Assembly: GCA_019693395.1 (NCBI GenBank)
Contig: JAAMXP010000718.1
Coordinates: 2,210 to 33,026, forward strand
Source: Ettlia oleoabundans
Taxonomy: Eukaryota; Chlorophyta; Chlorophyceae; Chlamydomonadales
Reading direction: 5' to 3'
Length of the DNA: 30,817 nt
Shown: positions 1 through 10,714 of the stretch, piece by piece
How the letters are laid out: every line of letters begins with the position of its first letter
Position numbering within the stretch: the stretch's first letter is position 1
Made by a program: the position numbers and the translations under genes
Notes under the pieces: model-generated
Databases searched by the model: none
Told to the model about the DNA's origin: nothing
Seen by the model: only the letters and a program-made list of their open reading frames with translations

Positions 1-3000
1 CCCCGAAGCAGTCCTCGCTGGCGTGCCGCTTCAACAGCGCCCACTCGCTGGGCTGGCCCTGCAGTAGGGACGGGGTGAAACAGGGCGGGACGATGCGAGA
101 TGGAATTTGATGGGTTTTGCTCACATTCTTATGAACACTGCAGTGCAGTGGGCGATAGCAACACCTGCAGCAGGTTGGTTGCCAGCGCCATCTCCCCGCA
201 CGTGATATCGGCGCCAAGCGCCTTGCACAGCCTGCGGCACGGGGTGTTGGGGGTGGTGGTGGGTTGACGAGCACGGGGATAGGGCGGGCTGGTTGGCCGG
301 GCATACAGGTGGGCTGGTGCGGTGGTAAGCGGTAAGCTATGCAGGGTGCAAGCCATGCAAGCTGCGGCAACACATACCTGCGGCACACAAGCAATGCATC
401 GTGGGTAAGCGCTTTGCAGAGCGAAGCAAGCGATATGTAGGTGCCCTTGCCTGCGGAAGGGCAGGTTGCCCGCTGTGGTCAGAGGGGCCAGGAAGGTCTT
501 GCCACGGAAATCCATGCTGCGCTTCTCACGGGGGTGGGGCCGTGCCTCCACATAGCCTGCACCCTCCGCTGTCGACGCCTTTGCAGCTGAGGCAGGAGGG
601 GGAACCGCTGCTGCTGCTGCTGCTGGTGCCACGCCAGCGGCGTCACTAGCGACTCCAGCGGTGGGCTTAGAGGGCGGGACATCCCCCGGTGCGCCCAAGC
701 CGTTTAGGAAAGCGGCATCGCTGGCAGCCGGCACAGGGGCAGCTGGCTCCCCAGCCGCCGCCGCATCAACTGCCATGGGTGCAGCATCGCCACCCTTGCC
801 GCCCTGTGCGCCCGCTTCAGCCCCGGCAGGCTCCAGCTTGGGCCGCTTGGAGGCAGGCGCCGCAACCTGTGCGTCCTCCCCTTCAGCCGCCACATCTGCT
901 GTCCCTCCTGCTCCCACACCCCCCTCACCCACAGAGAGTGCGGCGATGCCGGTCTTCTCTGCCTCTGTTGGCTCCCTGGTGTTGCCCCGGCCGCCACGCC
1001 CTCTGCCCCTGCCGCCGCGACCCCCCTCCTGCTGGCCCCTGCCGCCCCTGCCTCCGCCCCTGCCGCCGCCCCTGTCCTTGTCTCTGTGGTACTGGATGCC
1101 CATGGAAGCTAGTACTGCATCTGCTGCCTGGAAGGGGTACGTGCCCCTCCTGCAGCAAGCGAGGTGGGGTGCTATGTCAGCGGTACATGCCATGCGAGGC
1201 TGGTGCGATGTGTAGCACCCAGCCAACCCACCCTAGTAATAAGTAAATACAGTAAGTCTCGAGCACCATCGCCACTGGCGCCACTGGTTTGCCTTGGTGG
1301 GCGGCCTGGCGCACTACAACTAGGCGCATGCAGGCCATTCCCGCCCACGCGCAACACAAACGCATGTATGTATGCAAAGAGCGTCCCATCAGCAACGCAC
1401 CTCAGCTGCTGCTGCACCTCCTTGTCCAACACATTGCGCACGTCAGCCGGCGGCGCCTCTGCCGCCGCCACCGGCATCTCCAGCACGTGGCCAGGGATGG
1501 TGCCATCCCGCTTCCACCACCCCTGATCCTCCGCCCGAGCAACAGCGGGTGCAGCCTGCCCTGCCGCTGAGTTCTGTTGTGGCTCTGAATTCTGAGTGTG
1601 TCTCGGCAAGCCTGGCGCTGCTGCAGGAGTGTCTGCAGCACCACCAGCGCCGTGGTCGACGTCCATAGCAGTGACACTGTCGCTCGCTCCTGCTCCCACC
1701 TCTGCGGCCCCACCGCCCGGTGCCACTGCCGCCTTTGTATCTTGCTGCTCCTCTTGCTGCTGCTCACCTTGCTGCTGCCGTTGCTGCTGCCTTTGCTCCT
1801 CCTCCTGCTGGACTTGTTGCTGCTTCTTGTCTAAAATGAAGCGCTTCACGAGCTCATCTGGGCGGCTGTGGGTGCTGGCCCAGCGGCAGGTAATGCCATA
1901 CGGGCAGCGCTCGGCTGCAGGACAGAAGGTGTTACCATCAACACAGGCGGAGTGAGCGTGCACCACATGGGTAAGCAGCATGGCAACAAGTCATTGGACT
2001 GTCTGTCTCACCAGGCGGATAGAAAAGCCGCACAGGAGGCACAATGAAGGCGTGGCAATGGTACAGGTGTGGGAGCAACAAAGCGGGCCCTCACCTGCTG
2101 TGAAGGGGCAGCTTCCGGGCAGCTCTGCAGGCTTGCTGCGCAGGTACGCGTCCACATCGTGATTGAACCTGCGGTGCCGTTGCGCGTGGCGGTTTGCAAG
2201 GTTAACCTATGCAGCAGTGGTGAGAGTAAGGAGGCGTACCCCTCATGGGGTGGCACCCAAGGCAGCAATGCAGCGGCACCATGGGCACCTATGTTCCAAG
2301 CAGAAGGGGTAAGGCTCTTCCCAACAGGTCGCGCACATTTTTGCTGCAGATCAACAGCCCTCGTCTGCCATGCCAGGGAGAATTGTGTGCCCACATTGTG
2401 CAGAGGGCACAACATCCGTTCATAGGTGCGCAAGCAGCCACCGTGCCATGTCAGCAGTCGTTGGACTAGCCCCATACCACCTGCAATCCCCGCCAAAACG
2501 GCAGGTGCCCAGGGCGAATGCGGTACATAGCTCGGCGCTGCTGTACCGCTGCTGCGACCGCTCCTGCAGGCAACCCAGGAGATACCCAGCTGGTTAAGTG
2601 GGTGCAACGCACTTAGGCTGAGTGTGCCATGAATACTGACAGATTCCGCATCTCACCAGGAATGGGCGACGAGGTGCTATGCCCCCCCGCCCACTCCCTG
2701 CGTGTCCACCTAACCATCCACCCACCCAGGTCAGGTGGTGGCCAATGTGCCAGCACCCAGCCATCCAGAGCACCTACTCAAATCTCTACCTGCCAAGAGC
2801 GGTGGTGCTGCCTGCCGCACATACCTTTTTGGCCTGCTTTTTGGATTTGGCTCGAACTTCAGGGGCCCGCTCAGCCTCGGCTGCAGGTGCCATTGCAGGC
2901 TCCTGCCGTGCTGTGCCGGCGGCCACCGCCGCCGCCGCACCGACCAGCTGGCCCCCAGTCACCGCACCCACATGCACGCGAGTGAGGGTGCGCAGGAACT

Positions 3001-3154
3001 CGACTTTTATTGGGGCTTCGCCGCGGGCTGCAAGCTCAGCAGGGCTGAGCTGCGGGCGCTGCTGCTGGGCAGGAGACGCAGATGGAATGGCGGCAGGGAT
3101 GGCGGCGGCTATTGTGGAAGGAAACGCATGCGCGCCGGCGTCTCCCGCCGTCAT
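1..3154 (-). CDS. DUS3: tRNA-dihydrouridine(47) synthase 3 (DUS3-like), 3' end cut by window edge
   Basis: FMN-dependent enzyme that reduces uridine to dihydrouridine in the variable loop of tRNA. Exons in gene order: 3154-2825, 2563-2481, 2168-2095, 1914-1401, 1149-451, 231-165, 58-1; all phases join and give about 608 residues before the edge. The ATG at 3154 opens a 110-codon first exon holding the family segment 'APIKVEFLR'. Zinc finger 1 has Cys123, Cys131, Cys137, His141 (C-x7-C-x5-C-x3-H); finger 2 has Cys158, Cys166, Cys172, His178. A Gln/Glu-rich stretch follows, then an RGG-rich stretch at about residues 360-387 and an Ala-rich linker. The barrel starts with 'DFRGKTFLAPLTTAGNLPFR' and 'ADITCGEMALATNLLQ', which are DUS3 FMN-site signatures. 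The intron between 451 and 231 uses a GC donor (AG|GCAAGG). The remaining catalytic barrel lies outside the window. Family assignment is firm; the linker length is unusual. Confidence 0.93.
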
Positions 3155-4122
3155 TCTTACGCGACGTGACAACAATTACGGAGGTAGAGAGTGTGTCGAA
3201 AGGCCAACCAGGTTCTGTTATTGATGTTGAAGGAACAGCATGCACGGTAAGATTCCAATCCGCATAACAGAGATGGCGTGTCTAGGCCTGGTATACAGCG
3301 CACTTCAGTGTTGTGCAGGGAGAGGAGACACCAAGGTGCTTTGCATGCTGTGAGTTGACGGCGGCGCCGCCCTGGTGCGCAGCGCTTTCCGTGTGCGATA
3401 CATTGTGGAGGCCGTGCAGTTGACTGCTGGCTGCTGCTAGCTTACGAGGATGGCTTATCCATCTTGCCATCAGACCCTCACGGAAAATGCACCTAGCAAC
3501 GCTTAGATCCGCTCGCAGGGTGCCATCACTTACCAAGGCGGCATTCAACGTGGCCTGTGCAGCCATGCCTGCAACTGCCTATTGAGCGCTATAACAAGAA
3601 CTGAGTTCAAGATCTTCACTGGTGTTATCAACGTTGGTTAGTAACATCAAGAGGCCGCCAAGTCGTTTTGTGATGCAGGCAGGCTATCGTCAACCGATAA
3701 GACAGCCTTCGCACCACTGGTTAGACTGACACGACCAATTGTTTCTGTGATCTCACATGCGAAGCATATTGATCACGCTCCTGTTGTTGATTTTTCAGCA
3801 GGAAGGGGGATTCCATGCATTTTGGGGGGATGCTGCGGGGGTTGGCGACAGCACGCTGTCCCAAGGTGCACGGGCTCCCGGGCCTGCCGCCGCCTGCCGT
3901 CTGCCGCTAGCACACAATTGCGCTGCGACCCTCCGCCGCTTGCGCATGGCGGCGCCTACCCTTCGACATCATCGAATTGGCCTCATGGGCAGCTGGATGA
4001 GATATGCAGAGCGCGCGCCATTTTCAATGGACCCAGGTGGATCTTCACCCGCTAAGAGGTGTGCCCCCCGAATGCCTGCTTGTTCCCTTGCCCTACTGAC
4101 GCAGCTAGGAAACCCAGCAACC
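3155..4122. promoter_or_regulatory. Divergent intergenic region between DUS3 and LHCB4
   Basis: About 970 bp separate the two divergent start codons, so it must hold both promoters and 5' UTRs. I see no convincing TATA box at a standard distance from either ATG and no gene. The reading frame of LHCB4 exon 1 stays open upstream from an ATG at 3757 through the chosen ATG at 4123. The product of that extension has no light-harvesting similarity, so I treat it as leader sequence. Confidence 0.5.
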
Positions 4123-6304
4123 ATGCAGACGGTGGCTCTCTTTGGCAACCAGGGCACGTAAGTTTTCGGCCAGACCTACAGCGAGGACTTGCCGCCCATC
4201 AGTGCTGCAAGGGGCTTGCATAGCCCCCTGGGGATTAGCTTGGAGCACACCCTTGCGACATGTGTAGAGATCGGGGCCCCTGCCTATCGGGAGCGGCTGG
4301 ACGGCGCCCCGGCCCCGTTGGCTCACCCCTGTCTCAACCCCTGCCCCTTGGCTTGCAGTAAGCTCCTGAAGGGCAAGGGCACCGCCTCCAAGACGGCTGC
4401 CAAGCCCGCCGCTAAGCCCGCAGTGAAGAAGGCCTCTGCCCCCAAGAAGTCTTCTGGCACTGGCACCCAGCGCTCCGGCGGTGCTGGCTACCGCCAGTAC
4501 GCTGGTGAGTGCCTAAATCGATGCCGATATCGTAATTAAAGCAACCCGATAGCGTTCAGCGAGCGACGTGCAGCAGCAGGGGCCCGCATCATCTTATCTT
4601 GCAGGATAGCCTCTGCCTGGCTGCTCGCAGCTAGCCTTGTGAGGGGTATCATTAGCACATTGATTGTCAATAAGCATTCAGCAGGCGATTGCTCGCCTCG
4701 GGGGGGCACCTAGAGCCTGCTAGCAGCGCGTGAGCTAACCGCTCTTCCGCGCCGCTTACCCGCTTGCCGTCTGCTCCTGCAGGCGATGCTCTGTGGCTGC
4801 CCAACACCACCCGCCCTGCCTGGCTGGACGGCAGCCTGCCCGGCGACCGCGGCTTTGACCCCCTGGGCCTGTCCAAGCCTGCTGAGTACCTCCAAGTTGA
4901 TGTGAGTGGCGGCGCAGCCGCAGGCGGCGTTGTATGTATGACCGGCTGTTGGGCTTTAAGGCATTATTTCAGCAGAGCTCCCCCCTGGCAGCTTTCTTCA
5001 CAACTAGTTGCAGCAACAGATGCTCCAACTGCATGCTAAAGAGCACTGCTCAGCTGGCTGCCGTTAATTGGAGTGTCGTACGTTGGACAGCAACTGAGCA
5101 TATGTATGCATGCGGAATCTGACAAAGTTCTTGCTTTGCAATTCTTTGCGCTCCTCAATGCAGCTGGATGCCCTGGACCAGAACGCAGCGGTGAACAAGC
5201 CTGGCCAGGTCATCGGCGCCTTCACCCCTGTGGCTGACCAGGTTAACACCGACACCCCCCTGGCGCCTTACAGGTGCGCGACACGCTGGAGCGCTGACGA
5301 TGTGTCTGATGGATACCACACAGTGCCAATAACTAGGCGTTCAATTTCGTGCGTGTCCTTGATCCAGCAAACAATAGTCCCTCAACGAAAATCCACCAGT
5401 GCCAAGACCTTTCTTAACCTCACCTGCATCCTCCCTCTTGCCTGCCTTTGTTGGGTTGCAGCGAGGTGTTCGGCCTGCAGCGTTTCCGTGAGAACGAGCT
5501 GATCCACGGCCGCTGGGCCATGCTTGCCTGCCTGGGCGCTCTGGTCCAGGAGGGTGTGACCGGCGACAGCTGGGTGGCAGCACAGGTATGCGCCAGCCCC
5601 ACGCGCGCTGGGCGGATGTCCTGCATCAGCTGCTGCGGCTTGCAGGCCATCATTGTCGCTGCTGCGCTCAGTTGTGGGGTTATATGCAGCAGCCAACCAC
5701 CAGCCCGCTCCATCTGATTGTTGGTTAAGCGCCCACTGAACTCTACTCGCTTGTCTGTCTGCGCAGACTCTGGTGTACGACAGCCCCCAGTACGCGGGTG
5801 TGCAGCTGCCATTTGACATCTACGTGCTGGCCATCCTCAACTCTGTGCTGATGGGCGGTGTGGAGCTGTTCCGCAACAGCGAGCTCGACCCTGAGAGGCG
5901 CTGCTACCCCGGCGGTGTGTTTGACCCCCTCAACCTCGCCAGCGACGACAGCGAGCGCACCCAGAAGCTGCGGGAGGCGGAGATCAAGCACGCGCGTCTG
6001 GCAATGGTGTCCTTCCTGGGCTACACCGTGCAGGTGGGTGGGCATGCGCAAGGTGGGAGGTTGGCGGGGGGGTCAGCTGGGGCTGGCGCCATGTATCATC
6101 GCACATGTATCATAGTCGGCATACAGCTCTACTGTCTCGCATGATGCGTTTCTGCGCCGCTCACAGCTAGCCAGCCCCATCAGCTTGAACGGCAGACGCG
6201 TGATGAATCTCGTGACTCCTGCTTCCCCGTCCACCTCCTTGCAGGCCTGGTACACCGGCGAGGGTGCACTCGGCTCCCTGCGCAAGTTCGGCGAGGGCTT
6301 CTAA
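4123..6304 (+). CDS. LHCB4: Chlorophyll a/b-binding protein CP29 (minor PSII antenna)
   Basis: CP29 binds chlorophylls and xanthophylls in the thylakoid and links the trimeric LHCII antenna to the photosystem II core. Exons: 4123-4157, 4359-4504, 4783-4901, 5164-5273, 5462-5585, 5767-6033, 6245-6304; all are in phase with GT-AG introns and give 286 residues, close to Chlamydomonas CP29 (about 280). The N-terminus is Lys/Ala/Ser-rich, like the retained, phosphorylatable CP29 N-terminus. CP29 signatures follow: '[19 protein letters not shown]', '[20 protein letters not shown]', helix B '[13 protein letters not shown]' with its chlorophyll-ligand Glu and His, '[12 protein letters not shown]', and helix A '[13 protein letters not shown]'. 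The [11 protein letters not shown] segment separates it from LHCB5 and the major LHCII proteins. The ATG at 4123 gives the expected length. A longer in-frame start at 3757 would add 122 residues unlike any LHC protein. Confidence 0.96.
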
Positions 6305-6623
6305 GCGGCTCCTGATGCAGCCAGCTTGATGCCGCCGCCGCGCAGCAGCAGCAGCAGCCCACTTGCCGCGGCTGAGCTCCCACCCAGTCGCGGCAGCAGC
6401 AGCCCAACACCCGAGAAGATTTAATGACAACACCCACCCCCTTGCCCCTCCTCCGCCGCTCCCCTACCGCCCTGTGCTTTCCGCAACGGTCCCGGGGCGT
6501 TATGCCTCGGGGCCCTGCCTGCAGTTTTTTCCCGGCGGCTCCTCGTTGCCCGGTGTTTGCTATTTTGCTCATTGCCACAGCTTGTGTGCTTCTGGATCCT
6601 GAGGTTGTGCCATCTGTACTGAG

Positions 6624-6628
6624 TGTAA
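6624..6628 (+). terminator. Polyadenylation signal TGTAA for LHCB4
   Basis: TGTAA, the usual green-algal polyadenylation signal, lies about 320 nt after the LHCB4 stop at 6304. Nothing between them looks coding, so 6305 to about 6640 is read as 3' UTR. Confidence 0.65.
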
Positions 6629-6639
6629 TACCATCTTGC

Positions 6640-7112
6640 AGAAAGCAGTACTTCTCTCAAACAGAGCTGCTCTGCTCTAGAGGAATTTTGCAGTGGCCTT
6701 GGCAGGGGAAAGGGCTATCCTGGCAGCAGAGGTGCTAAGTTCTCGGGGCAGGCACCAAGGATAGAAAGGTGCAAGCCATGTGCTTGTGCCAACCGGGCAC
6801 AGAGCAGCTCCTTTGTCCAGCTCAGCACGCTGTGTCAGCCCCTCCCCTTCAGACACACGGTTCCTCATTGAGTCTGTCTGACCTTGGAAACAACACTACT
6901 TTAACCTCGTCTCTCTGACGGCCCTCTCTCTCAAAAGAATGTCTCCCAGCGTGAAAAAGGACGGACCTGTGGCGGGCACTTATGGCACGTATTATAGCTG
7001 GAAGCGTTTTTTCTCAACTGGGTCAAGAGTTGGGGATGCATCCAAGGTTCTCAAAACGCCGGAAGCTGTGTGAGGCACAGCGCCCCCGTCCTGCTGCTGC
7101 TGCGGTGCAGGC
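6640..7112. other. Spacer between LHCB4 and the small basic gene
   Basis: No recognised gene. An ATG at 6939 in a good context (aaaagaATG) opens 44 codons on the plus strand ending at a TGA at 7071. It could be a first exon of the gene that follows, but its likely GTGAGG donor does not match the phase of the next exon, so I do not join them. Confidence 0.35.
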
Positions 7113-7684
7113 ATGCCCCACCCTGGGGAGTCCACGCCAAAAAAGATGCCGCCCAAGCTTCAGCGGTTGAAGGGGTTCAAGGGTCGCCAGCAGGCTGCTA
7201 AGGTCAGGCATCAAGCACGTGCCAGGGCGCACAGAGCCGCCCGCAAGAAGGCCCGCCAGACCGCAGGGGGAGCAGGTGGGTGGGGATGGGGCGCCTGAGT
7301 TGAGGAAAAGGTGCCTTGAGATTTTGCCTTCCCCTGGTTCCTACCACCACCCAGCGTCACGGTGCGCAGCTGTTAGCAGCGCACTGGCCAATTACTGACG
7401 CACACCTTGCCATCAACCGCTATTTGATGTTTGCCCAGGCAAAGTCCCGCGCTCCTGTGTTGTTTGCATCTGCTGAGTCTTGCAGGCGAGTGAGCAGTGT
7501 GAAGAGTGAAGCCACAGGCACAAGTGCAGGACCAACAATGCATGCCGAAGCATGCCGACTGTGCCTCAGGTCAGCTGTCCAAGAGGCTGGAGGCACCAAG
7601 TTGATGCGCACATACAAACACATTCCCTACGCACTTGCCGCTGCAAACTACAGCAGGGAACGTCAAGTGAAAGGTGCAACATGA
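7113..7684 (+). CDS. Small basic protein of unknown function (tentative two-exon model)
   Basis: I do not recognise this protein. The model joins 7113-7275 (donor GTGGGT) to 7380-7684 in phase and gives about 155 residues. The first exon is strongly basic, with many Lys, Arg, Gln and Ala ('LKGFKGRQQAAK', 'RARAHRAARKKARQ'), as in nucleic-acid-binding or organellar ribosomal tails. The second part is neutral, with 'HWPITDAHLAINRY' and a Cys pair in 'CRLCLR'. Support is the codon-like open frame, a good donor, and a TGTAA signal 81 nt after the stop. The start may be 7113, 7149 or an upstream exon at 6939, and the acceptor before 7380 is weak. It could also be a non-coding transcript. Confidence 0.33.
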
Positions 7685-7748
7685 CACCCTCCTGGCAACC
7701 TGATAGGTTTCATGCTGCCTTCAAGTGATGCGGCTCGGTACAGGGAGG

Positions 7749-7753
7749 TTACA
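7749..7753 (-). terminator. Polyadenylation signal TGTAA for the dienoyl-CoA reductase gene
   Basis: The plus strand reads TTACA, i.e. TGTAA on the minus strand, about 138 nt beyond the reductase stop at 7891. It sits upstream, in plus-strand terms, of the opposing signal at 7765-7769, so the two convergent 3' ends would overlap. Confidence 0.55.
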
Positions 7754-7764
7754 GCGGCTACAAA

Positions 7765-7769
7765 TGTAA
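7765..7769 (+). terminator. Polyadenylation signal TGTAA, plus strand
   Basis: TGTAA 81 nt after the TGA at 7682-7684. It is the best evidence that a plus-strand transcript ends here. Confidence 0.5.
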
Positions 7770-7890
7770 TGCACATGAGCATACATGAAGACAGGAGCTA
7801 GCTACATGAACAAACCCTCGAAAAAATAAGATAAAATGGTTGCAGCTGCGTCTGACCGCTGCTGCCCTTCACTTTAGGCTCTTTCTTCCG

Positions 7891-10714
7891 TTACAGCCGG
7901 CTGCGGGGTGTGCTGCCGCTCCCGCTGCTGCTGCCGGCACCGGCCAGCCCCACTGCTCGGCTCTTGGCCTCCACACCCCGACTCACACGCGTCACCATCT
8001 CACGCGGCACCAGCGGCGGCCTGTGGGGCGGGTGAAAGGACAAGCAGCCAGGCAGCGTGGGCAGGAGGCAGCATGGAACAGCCGGGCAGCACAGGAGGTG
8101 AGGCGTTGAGCTAGTTGCACACAGAGGCAGTTACACCGCTTGACCTGCGGTCAACCACTGGGTCCAGCAGCACAAGGAGCAAAGGACCATCAAGGAACAC
8201 AAGTTCAAATGGTGGTAGACGGGTGTTGCAAGGGGAAGAGCAACCTGAGCCTGCGGGCTGTACGGGCAGCAGCAATACCACAGCAGCAGCAGCAGCCATG
8301 GCAGCCACCACCCACTTGTGCATCCACTCTGCGCCATCCACCACCAGTGTGTGCCCCGTGATGTACGCGGCCGCAGGGCTGCAAGGCACGGCAGCAAGAG
8401 GGCGGCAATGATTGGTGGCAGGAGAATTCAAGTGCTGGGATGCAGCCTTGCGCACTGGGGTGTGTGGCCAGCTGGGCAACCAGCAACCCATAGCTTGCAG
8501 CACCAATCAGGACCGCTACTCAACCCCGCATCCCGGCCAATGGCCCATCAGCACTCTCCCAGGTCAGGTCAACTTGTTGAACTGGATAGCAAATGCAGGA
8601 AGCACCTGCAGAGGAATAGGCAGGCCTGTGCGATGTCCCAGCGGCGCCCCATGTGTCCCAGCGGTATGCTGGCGCTCACGAGCTTTTGCACAGCTGCCGC
8701 GCCGTCACTGCCGGGGGCAAGCTTGGTCATGCCTGCAGTGGGGCAGGTGTCAGCTTTGAACCAGGTGGAGCATGTACCGTTGTACATAGAAATACATAGA
8801 AATACAGAGTACAGTATATAGAGTGCAACTTGCTGAGATCAACACAGCCGCAGAGGCCAGCTGCGCAACAGAAGTAGCATTGGCCATGGGAAGAAGGGTT
8901 CGAGCTGAGCAATGTCAAGAAAGCCAAGTGCCGGCCACGCCTACAGTGGCACCCACCTGCTGTGCCCTCAATGGGTCCTGGCGCCACGCCAGCGGTACGA
9001 ATGCCGTAGTGCCCCCACTCCAGCCCCAGGCTGCGGGTCAGCGCATCAACAGCGGCCTGCACCCAGATAGCAAGCATAGGCAGAAAGAGGCATGTCAGCC
9101 AGGCCGCGCAGGTAACTCATGCACAGGCAGCCACCTCTACACCACCACAACCATCCACCTCGCATGCACGTCCAGTCAGCACCCAGTCAACCTTGCACCC
9201 TCCTGGCGCCATACCCGCCCGCCTCCCGCCCTTCATGGCCCCACTCACACAGCTGCAAATCCCCCGCCATCTGCGGCACCCACCCACCTACTGTGCCCAC
9301 TTTCCCGCCCCCACCCAGCTTCCCACCCACCTTTGCTGCCGAGGCGTGCGCCTGCCACCAGGTGGCCCCGTAGTGCAGAGTCATGGAGATGTTGATGATG
9401 ACGGCATCACCACTGGCCTTCAGGGCCTCAAAGGCGGCACGGCTGGCGTTGAAGGTGCCCAGCGCGTCAATCTCAAGCACCGTACGGAAGCCGTTGCTGC
9501 TCAGCTGCTCCGCGGGGGACAGGAAGTTGCCGGCTGAACGAGGCTCCCGCGGACGGACAGCCGGGCCGGTGAGGTAAAAAGAGGGGAGATTGAAGGGGGA
9601 CGGGGGTCAGGCCCGAGCAGGTACGAGGGTTGGCATGCTGGTGGTGGGGTAAGGGGGGTGGTATGGGGGGGTTGGGGTTGTTCCAACTTGCAGGGAGTGC
9701 CATAGGCAGCACAGTGCCTGCAAAGAAACCCGCTACCACCCGACCACCCCATCCTTTGCAGGTTGGCCAGCACATTAAGCGGAGCCCATCCCGCCACCCA
9801 CCACCAACACCACCCCAGCGGCTTCATCACCCACTCGCGCACTTACGAGGCCTCTCCCCTGCCTATTAGGTGCAACACTATGTCACCCACCTGCACAGTT
9901 GACCAGTATGTTGAGGCGGTCAAAGTGCGCCGCCGCTTCCGTCGCCATGCGCTCGCAGTCCTCGTACCGCCGTACATCGCCCTGATGGGGATGGGGATGT
10001 ACAAGGGGCACAGGCAGGGAGCAGGGATGGCGACTGAGGATTTAGAGTACAGCGAGTGACGGGGACGTAGTGCGTAGGCGCTGAGAGGGGCCCGGCAAGC
10101 AGCCAGCTAGGTACAGTCTGGCGCATTGGGAGGTGCAGGGGATGACATTGCTAATGGGTCCCAGCTTCCGTGATGTTGGTGCTGATTGCGTGCGGATTGC
10201 TCTTTCGGTTAGAGTTTCGAAACGCTGCGGCAGCGGCTGTGTTACGTGGCAGCAGCAGCAGCAAGACACACAGACGCAGGCACGGACGTGTGCGTCCAGC
10301 TGCGTCCTGACACAAGCTCAGTGGGGCAACAGGAGAAGCACCAAAGGCGTTTGCAAACTTGGTACAAGGCGTGGTACGCCCCACAGCCCTCCTTGCCTGC
10401 ACAAAGTGTGCATCCACGCCCTCGCCGGCCAGAGTGGCACAGGCGTCGCGCAGCACCGCCTCCCGCCGGCCAGAGATAACTACCTTGGCGCCATGCAGGC
10501 CTGAACCGGGGTTAGCGACAATGCTTGGAAGGGCCCGGCGGCTAGGTGAAGCGCTACCAGGCGGGCAGACGGACCTCCGACACGGGACATCGGTGACCCC
10601 TGAGTGCTCACCCAGCTGCCTCGTGATCTCCAGCCCTATGCCACTACCGCCACCCGTTATCAAAGCTACTTTTCCGCGCAGAACGTCCGGCTTGAAGGGC
10701 GACTGTGGCTCCAT
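7891..10714 (-). CDS. Peroxisomal 2,4-dienoyl-CoA reductase (SDR family) with PTS1
   Basis: NADPH-dependent reductase needed to beta-oxidise unsaturated fatty acids with double bonds at even positions; orthologue of plant SDRB and animal DECR2. Exons: 10714-10612, 10500-10397, 9981-9891, 9533-9331, 9056-8957, 8732-8606, 8378-8316, 8020-7891; all phases join, giving 306 residues (plant homologue about 298). The Rossmann start is '[20 protein letters not shown]'. Further landmarks are '[12 protein letters not shown]', 'GDVRRYED', '[18 protein letters not shown]', '[21 protein letters not shown]' with the family's active-site Lys, '[12 protein letters not shown]' and '[15 protein letters not shown]'. 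The last exon resembles the plant C-terminus and ends in Ser-Arg-Leu, a peroxisomal targeting signal. Without splicing at 8316|8020 the frame would run into an unrelated Val/Leu-rich tail. The intron after 10397 uses a GC donor (CAG|GCAAGG). Confidence 0.93.

Noticed and set aside
661..1246. Two overlapping plus-strand Pro/Ala-rich frames of about 185 codons
   Set aside because: They are antisense to the DUS3 exon 1149-451, whose zinc-finger and barrel context is clear.
8111..8506. Minus-strand 131-codon frame ending in a Val/Leu-rich tail as the reductase C-terminus
   Set aside because: A GTGGGT donor at 8315 and an in-phase exon at 8020-7891 restore family similarity and a PTS1, so the tail is intron read-through.
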